A DNA stretch of 57,418 nt from Streptomyces sparsogenes (GCF_001704635.1 NZ_MAXF01000174.1:1-57418), one strand, 5' to 3'. Shown: positions 26,890 through 35,915, counted from the first letter of the stretch. Program-made: numbers and translations. The notes: generated by a model from the sequence alone, not told the origin.

Positions 26890-28134
26890 ATGTCCAGTCA
26901 CGTGAGCGAGACCGACGTCAGCACAGCGCCGCGCCCCCTGCTTCTCGCCGACGGCCGCCCGGCGGCCCGGGCGTGGTCCCTGCACCCCGGCCAGCGCCAC
27001 CTCAACCACGGGTCCTTCGGGGCGGTGCCGGTGGTGGCGCAGCGCGAACAGCAGCGGCTGCGCGAGGAGATGGACCGTTCGCCGGTGCTGTGGTTCGCGA
27101 CGCTTCCGGAACGGGTGGCGGCGGCCCGGACCGCGCTCGCCGGGTTCCTGCGGGTGGCGCCCGAGGACTGTGCCCTGGTGCCGAACGCGAGCGGCGGGGC
27201 GAGTGTGGTGTACGCCAACCTGACGCTGCGGCCCGGCGCCGAGGTGCTGGTCACGGACCACGGGTACGGGGCGGTGACCATGGGGGCCGAGCGGCTGGCC
27301 CGGCGTCACGGCGCCACGGTCCGTACGGTCCATGTGCCGCTCGACGCGGACGAGGAGCGGGCCTGCGCGGCCGTGGTGGCCGCCCTGAGCGAGGCCACCG
27401 GGCTGATCGTGCTGGACCACATCACCTCGGCGACCGCCCGCCGCATGCCGGTACGGCGGATCGGCGCGGTGGCGCGGGAGCGCGGCATTCCGCTGCTGGT
27501 GGACGGGGCGCATGTGCCCGGCCTGCTCGCCGATCCGCTGGACGGGGTGGACTGCGACTTCTGGACCGGCAATCTGCACAAGTTCGGCTGTGCGCCGCGC
27601 GGCACCGCCGCCCTGGTCGCCCGGGGCCCGCTGCGCGATTCCCTCCGCCCCCTGATCGACTCGTGGGGCGCCGGCGAGCCCTTCCCCGACCGCTTCGACA
27701 CCCAGGGGACGGTGGACGCCACCTCCTACCTGGCGGCGCCGACGGCCCTGGACTTCATCGAGGCCACCTGGGGCTGGGAGCGTGCCCGCGCCTACATGAG
27801 CGAACTGGCCGACTACGCGGAGCGTGTCATCGGCGAGGCCTTCGCCGAGGTCATGGGCGAGAGCGCGGCCGTGGACGTCGGCATGCCGGTGGGCCCGATG
27901 CGCCTGGTGCGGCTGCCGGCGGGGCTCGGCACCACCCGGCTGGAGGCCGACGCGCTGCGCGACCGGGTGGCGCGCGAGCTGGATGTGGAAGTGGCCTTCA
28001 CCAGCTTCGGCGGGGTCGGCTACTTCCGTCTGTCGACGCATGTGTACAACACGGCCGCCGACTTCGAGTACTTCGCCGAGCACTGCGTGCCGAAGCTCGC
28101 CGAGTGGGCCCGCACCCCGGGCGGCGCGCCGTAG
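26890..28134 (+). CDS. Class V aminotransferase, isopenicillin N epimerase-like
   Basis: PLP enzyme of about 414 residues. LNHGSFGAVP at the N-terminus, VPNASGGASVVYANL, HITSATARRMPVRRIG and VDGAHVPGLLADPLDGVDCDFWTGNLHKF match CefD-like epimerases and cysteine/hercynylcysteine sulfoxide lyases; K231 of GNLHK would bind PLP. It could be an epimerase, lyase or desulfurase. ATG at 26890 is adjacent to GGGAG without spacing, so GTG at 26902 (12 bases from GGGAG) may be the true start. It leads the ABC importer genes and may process the imported compound. Confidence 0.8.
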   Translation: MSSHVSETDVSTAPRPLLLADGRPAARAWSLHPGQRHLNHGSFGAVPVVAQREQQRLREEMDRSPVLWFATLPERVAAARTALAGFLRVAPEDCALVPNASGGASVVYANLTLRPGAEVLVTDHGYGAVTMGAERLARRHGATVRTVHVPLDADEERACAAVVAALSEATGLIVLDHITSATARRMPVRRIGAVARERGIPLLVDGAHVPGLLADPLDGVDCDFWTGNLHKFGCAPRGTAALVARGPLRDSLRPLIDSWGAGEPFPDRFDTQGTVDATSYLAAPTALDFIEATWGWERARAYMSELADYAERVIGEAFAEVMGESAAVDVGMPVGPMRLVRLPAGLGTTRLEADALRDRVARELDVEVAFTSFGGVGYFRLSTHVYNTAADFEYFAEHCVPKLAEWARTPGGAP

Positions 28135-28206
28135 CGGCGCCCGGCACACCTCCGCGATCCGCCACGGCGCCATGGCGCGCGCCGACACCCATGGAAGAGG
28201 ACAAGG

Positions 28207-29511
28207 ATGAGAAGAAGGCAGGCAGTCATCGCCCTCGGCCTGGCCGCCACCACGGTCATGACGGCCCTGACGGGCTGTAGCGCCGGGGTGAGCGACGGCA
28301 AGGTCCACCTCAAGATGGTCGAGAGCCTGACCAACCCCAGCCGTACCGCGGTCCTGAAGAAGCTGATCGCGGACTTCGAGAAGAAGAACCCGAAGATCAA
28401 GGTCGATCTCATCTCTCCGCCGACCGATCAGGCGGACCAGAAGATCCAGCAGATGCTGCAGTCCGGCAGCGGGGTCGACGCGCTCGAGGTGCGGGACATC
28501 ACCGCGGGTCCCTGGGCGACCAACGGCTGGCTCTACGACATGAGCAAGGACCTCAAGGGCTGGGCCGGCTGGAAGGACCTCACCGACAACGCGGCCAAGT
28601 ACGCCAAGGACGCCAAGGGCCGGACGTACTACATCCCCTACGGCTTCTACGGGCTGAGCCTGTTCTACCGCACCGACCTGGTCAAGGAGGCGGGCTTCAA
28701 GAAGCCTCCGGCGAGCTGGGACGAACTGCTGAACCAGGCGAGCGCGATCCAGGACCCGGGCAAGCGCCAGTACGGTTACGCGTTCCGCGGCGGTACCAAC
28801 GCCAACAGCAACGCGGTCGCGGTCATCGAGGCGTATGTGGCGGACCGGATCGACCGCGACAACGGGTTCAAGCTCACCAGCGGCAAGACCATCTTCTCGG
28901 CGCCCGAGGCGCTCGACGCCATGAAGACCTACCTCAAGCTGTTCAAGAAGGCGTCGCCACCCTCCTCGGTCGCCTGGGGCTACCCGGAGATGGTGGAGGG
29001 CTTCTCCAACGGCTCCACGGCCTTCCTGCTGCAGGACCCGGAGGTCATCGCCACGGTGCGGCAGTCGAAGTCCATCAAGGAGAGCCAGTGGACCACGGCT
29101 CCCCTGCTGGCCGGCCCCAGTGGCAAGGCCGTCCAGCCGGTGGCGACCGCGGGCTGGGGCATAGCCAAGGGCAGCAAGCACAAGGCGGAGGCGGTGAAGC
29201 TGGTCGAGTTCCTCTCGCAGGGGGACGCCTCGACCACCTTCACCAAGGAGAACAGCCTGGTGCCGATCCTCAAGGGAGCGGGCGAGGACCCGTTCTACCG
29301 GACCGGGCCGTGGGCGAGCTATGTGACGATGACCGAGAACCCGGACACGTACCTCACCGCGGTCCAGCCGCGTGACGCCTCCTGGTGGACCGAGTGGGTC
29401 CAGAAGTCCGACGCCGAGCTGCAGAAGCTGCTGCTGGGCAAGATGACGCCCGAGGAGCTGCTGGCCGGCTGGGACGCGTACTGGACGAAGAAGTGGAAGA
29501 GCCGGACGTGA
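28207..29511 (+). CDS. Sugar ABC transporter substrate-binding lipoprotein
   Basis: Family-1 extracellular solute-binding protein of 434 residues. The signal peptide ends with lipobox LTGC (Cys at about 24). The mature domain shows DFEKKNPKIKVDLISPP, YYIPYGFYGLSLFYRTDLVKEAG and a C-terminal Trp-rich hinge (WWTEWVQK). The many Lys residues and AAG codons give it a lower G+C than its neighbours. A good GAGGACAAGG ribosome-binding site precedes ATG. The stop overlaps the next gene's GTG (GTGA). Confidence 0.95.
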   Translation: MRRRQAVIALGLAATTVMTALTGCSAGVSDGKVHLKMVESLTNPSRTAVLKKLIADFEKKNPKIKVDLISPPTDQADQKIQQMLQSGSGVDALEVRDITAGPWATNGWLYDMSKDLKGWAGWKDLTDNAAKYAKDAKGRTYYIPYGFYGLSLFYRTDLVKEAGFKKPPASWDELLNQASAIQDPGKRQYGYAFRGGTNANSNAVAVIEAYVADRIDRDNGFKLTSGKTIFSAPEALDAMKTYLKLFKKASPPSSVAWGYPEMVEGFSNGSTAFLLQDPEVIATVRQSKSIKESQWTTAPLLAGPSGKAVQPVATAGWGIAKGSKHKAEAVKLVEFLSQGDASTTFTKENSLVPILKGAGEDPFYRTGPWASYVTMTENPDTYLTAVQPRDASWWTEWVQKSDAELQKLLLGKMTPEELLAGWDAYWTKKWKSRT

Positions 29512-30494
29512 GCCTGTCGACCTCCAAGGAGGCGGGGCGCCCCACCCGTCGGGGCGCCCGGCCCGCGCCCGTCAAGACGGCGGGCCCCCGCCCCCGCTCG
29601 CGCAAACCGGCGTTCACGGTCCGCCGGGGCCTGGCCATCGCCGGGTTCATGGCTCCGGCGGTGCTGTTCGTCGCGGTGTTCACCTACTACCCGATGGTCT
29701 CGGGAAGCCAGATGGCGTTCCGCAACTGGAATCTCAACGACCTCACCGACACCTCATGGGTGGGGATCAGGAACTTCCAGGCCATCTTCCGGGACCCGGT
29801 GTTCTACACCGTGCTCGACAACACCCTCATCTGGGTGGTCGCCTCCCTCGTCCCCCAGCTGGTGATCGGCTTCGCGATCGCCCTGTGGCTGCGCCGGCGC
29901 TTCCGTTTCCGGGGGCTCTACCAGGCGCTGGTCTTCTTCCCGTGGGCCATCTCGGGATTCCTCATCGGCATCCTGTTCCGCTGGATGTTCAACAGCGAGT
30001 TCGGCGTCGTCAACGACCTGCTGTCGAAGGCCGGGCTGATCGACGAGCCGGTCCCGTGGCTGGCGGAGCCGAAGACCGCGATGGCCGCCGTCGTCATCGC
30101 CAACATCTGGTACGGCGTCACCTTCTTCGCCATCATGATCCTGGCGGCCCTGCAGTCGATCCCCGACGAGCTGTACGAGGCGGCCGAACTCGACGGGGCG
30201 GGCAAGGTCCGCACGCTGTTCCAGGTCACCATTCCGTACATCCGCGCCACGCTGGCGCTGACCGTGCTGCTCCGGGTCATCTGGATCTTCAACTTCCCCG
30301 ACATCATCTTCGGGATGACCGGTGGCGGACCGTCCAACGAGACGCACATCGTGACCACCTGGATGATCACCATCACCCAGCAGGGCGACTACGGGAAGGC
30401 CTCGGCGCTCGGGCTGGTCGTCGTCGCGCTGCTCATGGTGTTCTCCGTCTTCTACCTCATGGCCACCCGCGAGAAGAAGGGAGCGAGGTCGTGA
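29508..30494 (+). CDS. Sugar ABC transporter permease, MalF type
   Basis: A 328-residue protein with six helices after a basic 40-residue N-terminus. The EAA loop (ELYEAAELDGAGKVRTLFQVTIPYIR) couples to an ATPase. Helix 1 is GFMAPAVLFVAVFTYYPMV, and PDIIFGMTGGGPSNETHIVTTWM is the MalF-type periplasmic region. GTG starts within the binding-protein stop; its own stop overlaps the next GTG. Confidence 0.95.
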   Translation: MSLSTSKEAGRPTRRGARPAPVKTAGPRPRSRKPAFTVRRGLAIAGFMAPAVLFVAVFTYYPMVSGSQMAFRNWNLNDLTDTSWVGIRNFQAIFRDPVFYTVLDNTLIWVVASLVPQLVIGFAIALWLRRRFRFRGLYQALVFFPWAISGFLIGILFRWMFNSEFGVVNDLLSKAGLIDEPVPWLAEPKTAMAAVVIANIWYGVTFFAIMILAALQSIPDELYEAAELDGAGKVRTLFQVTIPYIRATLALTVLLRVIWIFNFPDIIFGMTGGGPSNETHIVTTWMITITQQGDYGKASALGLVVVALLMVFSVFYLMATREKKGARS

Positions 30495-31327
30495 TACGCA
30501 AGGAGTCCACCGCGGGGCGGGTGACCCGCGTCGCCTTCCTGACGCTCTGGCTGGTCATCACGGTGTTCCCGCTGTACTGGATCACCATCACCTCGTTCAA
30601 GGCGCCCGGCGACATCTTCGCGTTCCCGATCGCCTACTGGCCGAAGAACTTCTCCCTGGAGAACTACAGCGGGCTGTTCGGCAAGGCACGGTTCGGCGAC
30701 TACCTGAGCAACAGCCTGATCGTCGCGACCGTCGCGGGCACGGTGGCCACGGCCATCTCCGTGCTCTCGGCCTATGTGCTGGCGCGCTTCGAGTTCCGGA
30801 GCAAGTCGGCGCTGCTGATGGCCGCCCTGGTCACCCAGATGATTCCGTCCTTCATCGCGCTGGGGCCGCTGTACATGATGATGACCCAGCTGAATCTGGT
30901 CGACAACCGGCTCGGGCTCATCCTGGTGTACATCGCGGTGTGCATTCCGTTCAGCACCGTGATGCTCCGCGGGTTCTTCGAGAACATCCCGGACGCGCTG
31001 GAGGAAGCGGCGATGATCGACGGGTGTTCGCGCTTCGGGGCGCTCTTCCGGGTGCTGCTGCCCGTGATGAAGCCCGGCATCGTGGCCGCGTTCATCTTCA
31101 ACTTCGTGAACTGCTGGAACGAGCTGTTCCTGTCGGTCACCCTGATGAACAGCGACGCCAATAAGACCATCCCCACGGCGCTGAACGGCTTCATCTCCAG
31201 CTTCAACATCGACTGGGGCTCGATGTCGGCGGCGGCCGTGCTCACCATCGTGCCGACCATGGTGCTGTTCGCCTTCGCCAGCCGCCATATCGTCCAGGGG
31301 CTGACCTCGGGCGCGGTGAAGGGGTAG
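30491..31327 (+). CDS. Sugar ABC transporter permease, MalG type
   Basis: A 278-residue protein with six helices. The EAA motif is ALEEAAMIDGCSRFGALFRVLLPVMKP. The helix-1 neighbourhood reads VITVFPLYWITITSFKAPGD and the end is VQGLTSGAVKG, both typical of MalG/CUT1 permeases. Its GTG overlaps the previous stop. No ATPase gene follows; in Streptomyces many CUT1 importers share the ATPase MsiK encoded elsewhere, which would fit here. Confidence 0.95.
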   Translation: MIRKESTAGRVTRVAFLTLWLVITVFPLYWITITSFKAPGDIFAFPIAYWPKNFSLENYSGLFGKARFGDYLSNSLIVATVAGTVATAISVLSAYVLARFEFRSKSALLMAALVTQMIPSFIALGPLYMMMTQLNLVDNRLGLILVYIAVCIPFSTVMLRGFFENIPDALEEAAMIDGCSRFGALFRVLLPVMKPGIVAAFIFNFVNCWNELFLSVTLMNSDANKTIPTALNGFISSFNIDWGSMSAAAVLTIVPTMVLFAFASRHIVQGLTSGAVKG

Positions 31328-31337
31328 GCGAAGGGGT

Positions 31338-31361
31338 GGCCGCCGGGCGCGGCCGGCGGCC
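31338..31361. terminator. Bidirectional terminator
   Basis: GGCCGCCGG (31338-31346) and CCGGCGGCC (31353-31361), 9-bp stem and 6-base loop, between the ABC operon and the convergent PHP gene. Confidence 0.6.
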
Positions 31362-31362
31362 G

Positions 31363-32409
31363 TCAGTCCTTCCGTACCCGCGCGCGCGGGGCCCGGCGGG
31401 TGCGGGTCCAGGTCAGCAGCTGGCGGGCCGTCCAGGTGTTGACGACCCGCGCCCGGGGCACGCCGCACTCCTCGGCCCGGGCGCACCCGTTGATCTGCCA
31501 GTCGAGCTGCCCCGGGGCGTGGGCGTCGGTGTCGATCGAGAAGAAGACGCCCGCCTGGACGGCCTGGCGCAGCAGCCGGCGCGGCGGGTCGAGGCGCTCC
31601 GGCCGGCAGTTGATCTCCACGGCGGTGCCGGCGGCGGCACAGGCGCCGAACACCTCCTCGGCGTCGAACCGGGACTCCGGGCGGCGCCCGCCGACCAGCC
31701 GCCCGGTGCAGTGCCCCAACACGTCGACCAGCGGGTTGCCGACCGCCGCGACCATCCGGCGGGTCATGGGGCGGGGGTCCATCCGCAGCTTGGAGTGGAC
31801 GGAGGCCACCACCACGTCCAGCCGGTCCAGCAGTTCCGGCTCCTGGTCCAGGGAGCCGTCGAGGAGGATGTCCACCTCGATGCCGGTGAGCAGCCGGAAG
31901 GGGGCGAGCCGTCCGTTCAGCTCCTCGACCACCTCCAGCTGTGCGCGCAGCCGGTCGGCGGACAGGCCGCGGGCCACGGTCAGCCGGGGCGAGTGGTCGG
32001 TCAGCACGGCCCAGTCGTGGCCCAGGCGGGCGGCGGTGCGGGCCATCAGCTCGATCGGCGAGCCCCCGTCCGACCAGTCCGAGTGCAGATGGCAGTCGCC
32101 GCGCAGGGCGGCCCGCAGCGCGGCTCCGGGCCGCTCGTCCGGGCGGGTCCCCCCGTCCTGTTCCGCCTCCAGCTTCTCCAGATAGCCGGGCACCTGTCCG
32201 ACCAGCGCCTCCCGGACCACCCGGGAGGTCGTGGGGCCCAGCCCCTTGAGCGACTCGAGGGTGCCCGTGGCCGCCCGTCGCGCCACGTCCTCGGCGGGCA
32301 GCCCGGCCAGCACCTCGGCGGCCGTGCGGAAGGCGCGCACCCGGTACGTCGGGGCCTGGGCGCGCTCCAGGAGGAACGCGATCCGGTCCAGCGCCTCCAT
32401 GGGGTCCAT
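31363..32409 (-). CDS. PHP-domain phosphoesterase with PolX-like N-terminal domain
   Basis: A 348-residue protein. Residues 1-75 resemble the 8-kDa/helix-hairpin-helix domain of PolX (ALDRIAFLLERAQAPTYRVRAFRTAAEVLA, then LKGLGPTTSRVVREAL). After a short linker comes a full PHP domain with its metal motifs: GDCHLHSDWSDGG, LTDHSPRLTVARGL, GIEVDIL, ASVHSKL, DVLGHCTGR, EINCRPERLDPP and SIDTDAH. The nucleotidyltransferase core of PolX, which would lie between the two parts, is missing. Probably a metal-dependent nuclease or phosphatase. True PolX is encoded at 38565-40298. Confidence 0.8.
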   Translation of the reverse strand: MDPMEALDRIAFLLERAQAPTYRVRAFRTAAEVLAGLPAEDVARRAATGTLESLKGLGPTTSRVVREALVGQVPGYLEKLEAEQDGGTRPDERPGAALRAALRGDCHLHSDWSDGGSPIELMARTAARLGHDWAVLTDHSPRLTVARGLSADRLRAQLEVVEELNGRLAPFRLLTGIEVDILLDGSLDQEPELLDRLDVVVASVHSKLRMDPRPMTRRMVAAVGNPLVDVLGHCTGRLVGGRRPESRFDAEEVFGACAAAGTAVEINCRPERLDPPRRLLRQAVQAGVFFSIDTDAHAPGQLDWQINGCARAEECGVPRARVVNTWTARQLLTWTRTRRAPRARVRKD

Positions 32410-33398
32410 GGTGTGTCCTGCCTTTCCGACGGATCCGGGTCCGAGGCTCCGCGAGCCCCTCTCCAGGGTCGCCGCTCCCCGCTTCCCGTGCCCGCGGCGG
32501 GGCTCCCTTCAAAGGTTCATCAAGGCGTCCGAAGGTTCATCAGGGCGTCGACGCGGCCAGGGCGTGGCTGATCCGGCGGGTCGCGTCGTACAGCTCCCGG
32601 TACAGGGGGTAGCGGTCGTCGTAGACCGGGCGCCAGGCCTCGTCCGGCTCGACGGTCGCGGTGATCGGGTTCCAGCCGCCGGTGTCCACGCCGAGGGCCC
32701 GCGCCGCGAGGGCGGCGTCTCCCAGGGAGGCGCCGATCGTCTCGGCGGGGATCTGCTGCGGCAGGCCGGTCGCGGCGGAGACGATGGCCGTCCACAGGCC
32801 ACGGGCGCCGCCGCCCACCGCGACCAGCCGGTCGATGCGGGCCCCGGCGTCGGCGAACGCCTCGAGGTTGTGGCGCACGCCGAAGGCGGTGGCCTCCAGG
32901 GCCGCCCGGTACAGCTCCGCCCGCCCGTGGCCCAGAGTCAGGCCGATGACGGTGCCGCGCGCTCGCGGATCGAACAGCGGGGTGCGCTCCCCGGCGAAGT
33001 ACGGCAACATCAGCAGGCCCCGCGAGCCGGGCGGCACCCGTTCGGCCTCGGCCAGCAGGGTGGCGAAGTCCGAGCCGGTGAGCTCCCGCAGCCAGTCGGT
33101 GAGGCTGCCGGAGGTGGCCATGCCCGCCGCGAGGCAGTAACTGCCCGGGCTCACTCCGGTGGTGCCCCACAGGGCGGGGTGGCGCATCGGGCGCTCGCCC
33201 ATGACGGTGAGGAACATCGTCGAGCCGTACATCACCATGGTGTCGCCGGGTGACAGCGCGTCCACGCTGGCGGCCTCCGCCCAGGCGTCGATGGTGCCGG
33301 CGAGCACCGGCAGCCCCGCGGGCAGGCCGGTGGCCGCGGCGGCGGCCCGGTGCACGGTGCCCACCACCTCCCCGGGCCAGGCCAGGGCCGGGAGCTCA

Positions 33399-33563
33399 AG
33401 GGTCTGTCGTCAAAGGGGGCGTCCGGCCGCGAGCGGCGTCTGGTGCGGTGCCTCGCAAGGCGGAGCGGCGCCCTCGTACTGGGCGTACTTGGGCGATGCG
33501 ACAACGCAGCGAGGGGCCGTGCCAGGCGTCGGGAGCAGGGCGCCCCCTTTGACGACAGACCCT
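33399..33563. mobile_element. MITE-like non-autonomous element
   Basis: 165 bp with no coding capacity, bounded by a perfect 23-bp inverted repeat. The left end (33399-33421) starts AGGGTCTGTCGTCAAAG and the right end (33541-33563) finishes CTTTGACGACAGACCCT. It lies within the kinase gene, directly against the IS701 element. No clear target duplication can be read, because one flank was altered by the second insertion. The parent transposon is not in the window and its ends differ from both IS elements here. Confidence 0.75.
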
Positions 33564-33565
33564 AG

Positions 33566-34963
33566 TACTGCAACGGTGTTTGCCGTGACTGATGGTTAGG
33601 TTGGTCGTTGGTGTGGTTGTGGGTGGGGACCTTGCTGATGTCAGGCTGTGGGCGCGTGAACTGGATGCTGTGCATGAGCGGTTCGTGCACCGTTTCAGCA
33701 GGTCGGAGCCGCGCGAGTCGGCACTGGCTTATATGCGGGGTCTGATCGCTCCGTTGCAGCGGAAGAACGGCTGGACGCTGGCGGAGGAAGCCGGCCATGC
33801 GGGCCCGGACCGCATCCAGCGGATGCTGAACCGGATCGAGTGGGACGCCGATGAGGTGCTCGACGACGTGCGCCAGTACGTGGTCGACAACCTCGGCGAC
33901 CCCGACGCCGTCCTGGTCGTGGACGACACAGGCTTTCTGAAGAAAGGTGTCCGTTCGGCAGGGGTACAGCGGCAGTACTCCGGCACCGCCGGGCGGACGG
34001 AGAACTGTCAGGTCGGCGTCTTCCTCGCCTATGCAACCGGCCGCGGGCGGACGCTGATCGACCGGCGTCTGTATCTGCCCACCTCCTGGACCGACGACCG
34101 CGACAGGTGCCGCCGGGCCGGCATCGACGACGAGGTCGGCTTCGAGACGAAAGTGGCCATGGCCAAGGCGATGGTCCGCCGCGCCATCACGGACAGGATC
34201 CCGTTTCGGTGGGTGACCGCGGACGCCGCCTACGGGTTCAGCAAAGGCTGGCGCTCGGAGCTGGAGCGGGCGGACGTCTTCCACGTCATGGCCACCACCC
34301 GGCACGACACCGTGGTCACCCGCTGGGCGATCGACCACCCCGTCCACGACCTCTTCAACGGCCTCGCCCGGCAGAAATGGAAGCGACGTTCCTGCGGCAG
34401 CGGGGCTCACGGCCTGCGGATCTACGACTGGGCGCGCGTCGAAGTGCGGCCCTGGCACCGGCCCGACCGCCGCCACTGGGTGATCGCCCGCCGCAGCGTC
34501 GCCCGCCCGCAGGAGATCTCCTACTACATCGCCTACTGCCCCGCCCAGACCACGCTCGACGACCTGATCCGCATCGCCGGCAGCCGATGGGCCATCGAGG
34601 AATGCTTCCAAAGCGCCAAACAGGAATGCGGCCTGGACGACTACCAGGTCCGCCGCTACCCCGGCTGGCACCGCCACATGACCCTGGCCATGGCCGCCCA
34701 CGCCTGCCTGACCGTCCTGCGGGCCCGCGAGCTGGATGCCGGGAAAGCAGAAACGGATCCTCCCAGCTCATCCACCTCAGCCTCGCCGAGATACGACGGC
34801 TGATCACCCGCCTCACCGACCGTCGGCCCACACCCGTCGAGCACATCCTGCACTGGTCGACCTGGCGCCGAAGACGACAGCACCAGGCCCGCACCAGCCA
34901 CTACAAAAGACGCGGACACAGCCCCTGACCTGGCTATCAGTCACGACAAGCACCGTTGCAGTA
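33566..34963 (+). mobile_element. IS701-family insertion sequence
   Basis: About 1,398 bp with near-identical inverted ends of at least 27 bp: TACTGCAACGGTG... at 33566 and the complement ...CACCGTTGCAGTA at 34963, with two mismatches. It is flanked on both sides by CTAG (33562-33565 and 34964-34967), matching the 4-bp YTAR duplication known for IS701. It carries one transposase gene. It inserted at the edge of the MITE inside the FGGY kinase gene. Confidence 0.88.
33592..34803 (+). CDS. IS701-family DDE transposase, 3' end frameshifted
   Basis: Catalyses movement of its element. Family landmarks: RKNGWTLAEEAGHAGPDRIQRML, VLVVDDTGFLKKGVRSAGVQRQYSGTAGRTENCQVGVFLAYA (first catalytic Asp), WVTADAAYGFSKGWR (second Asp) and RWAIEECFQSAKQECGLDDYQVR (Glu). 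The frame ends at 34803 as ...DPPSSSTSASPRYDG. The expected ending, QLIHLSLAEIRRLI... to GHSP, continues in the -1 frame to 34928. So either a late frameshift mutation or a slip near 34757 shortens the C-terminus by about 40 residues; the catalytic core is whole. Confidence 0.88.
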   Translation: MVRLVVGVVVGGDLADVRLWARELDAVHERFVHRFSRSEPRESALAYMRGLIAPLQRKNGWTLAEEAGHAGPDRIQRMLNRIEWDADEVLDDVRQYVVDNLGDPDAVLVVDDTGFLKKGVRSAGVQRQYSGTAGRTENCQVGVFLAYATGRGRTLIDRRLYLPTSWTDDRDRCRRAGIDDEVGFETKVAMAKAMVRRAITDRIPFRWVTADAAYGFSKGWRSELERADVFHVMATTRHDTVVTRWAIDHPVHDLFNGLARQKWKRRSCGSGAHGLRIYDWARVEVRPWHRPDRRHWVIARRSVARPQEISYYIAYCPAQTTLDDLIRIAGSRWAIEECFQSAKQECGLDDYQVRRYPGWHRHMTLAMAAHACLTVLRARELDAGKAETDPPSSSTSASPRYDG

Positions 34964-35585
34964 CTAGGCCGGGGGCCACCTGCTGGGCCCAGGTGTCACT
35001 CCAGCGGCGGGCGTCGAGGTCGTAGAGCGGGTCGCACTGGCTGGCGGAGTGGTGGTCCAGCACGTACTCCCCCGTCAGCCGGTGCACCAGCAGGCTGGAG
35101 GCCATGAAGAAGCGGCGGGTCGCACGCCACACGTCCGGCTCGTGGCGGGCCAGCCAGCGCAGCTTCGGGCCGACCGCCTGACTGGTGAGGGGGGAGCCGC
35201 CGCGCGCGAGGATCTCCGCCGCGCCGAGTTCGGCGGTCAGCTCCGCGATCTCGGTGGTGGCGCGGGTGTCGATGCCGTACAGGATGGCGGGGCGCAGCGG
35301 GCGGCCGGCGGCGTCGGCGGGCAGCAGGCACGGTCCGATGCCGGAGGTGCCGACCGCGGCCACCGCGCCGGGGTCCACGCCGTCGGTGTCCAGCAGTTCC
35401 CGGACGATGCCGGTGAAGTCGGCCCACCACACGGTCTCGGCGTCGTGTTCGAACCGGCCGGGCGCGGGGGTGGCGGTGCGGTGTGGGCGCGCGGCGCGGG
35501 CGAGCACCCGGCCGTCGGCGCGGACGGCCACCCCTTTGGAGGATCCGGTGCCGATGTCGACACCGAGGAACACCGATTCGCTCAT

Positions 35586-35915
35586 CGCCCCCTCGTTCGT
35601 CGTGCGTACTCGTCCGGTTGCCCGGCGTCAGGTACATGGCGTCAGGTGCATACGGTAGCCGCCGCCCGCGCGGGGGCGGGCGGGCCGATCCGGGAGATTC
35701 CGGAGCAATGGGGCGGCAAAGGAACGGGTGTCCGCGAGCCGAGCCGGTTTACCCCCCGATGCCCCGGGCAGGCGGATACTCGTGCTTCGGACCGGAGGCA
35801 CGCCTCGCGGGAGCGGTGTGGCCGCTCAGGGCGTGACCTGGTCCCGAGCCTCCCGCGGAGCAGCGCCGACGGCCCCCAAGAGACCGGCATTCCCATCCGC
35901 AGGAGGTGCGTTTCC
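35586..35915. other. 330-bp intergenic region between FGGY kinase and sigma factor
   Basis: Holds the divergent promoters of the kinase remnant and the sigma factor. It contains a 14-bp tandem repeat (35624-35651) near the kinase start and a GGATAC hexamer near 35771, but no convincing paired -35/-10 for SigB- or HrdB-type promoters. No small ORF with a good ribosome-binding site is seen. Confidence 0.5.
35624..35651. repeat. 14-bp tandem repeat upstream of FGGY kinase
   Basis: GGCGTCAGGTACAT followed directly by GGCGTCAGGTGCAT, 39 bases before the kinase ATG. A direct-repeat regulator site is possible. Confidence 0.5.

Larger units (their letters stand above)
32540..35585 (-). pseudogene. 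FGGY carbohydrate kinase interrupted by MITE and IS701 element
   Basis: The N-terminal half (34966-35585) begins SVFLGVDIGTGSSKGVAVRADG, contains VGTSGIGPCLLPAD and ILYGIDTRA, and breaks off after AQQVAPGL. The C-terminal half (32540-33398) resumes LELPALAWPGEVVGTVHRAA and has GLTLGHGRAELYRAALEATAFG, VAVGGGARGLWTAIV and a typical FGGY end. Removing the 1,567 inserted bases rejoins the reading frame at a Gly-Leu-Glu and gives about 491 residues, the normal length for xylulokinase-like kinases. The inserts bring stop codons, so the gene should be dead. Confidence 0.9.

Noticed and set aside
35740..35780. SigB-dependent autoregulatory promoter (GGTTT ... GGATAC)
   Set aside because: Spacing between the two elements is too long for the SigB consensus.
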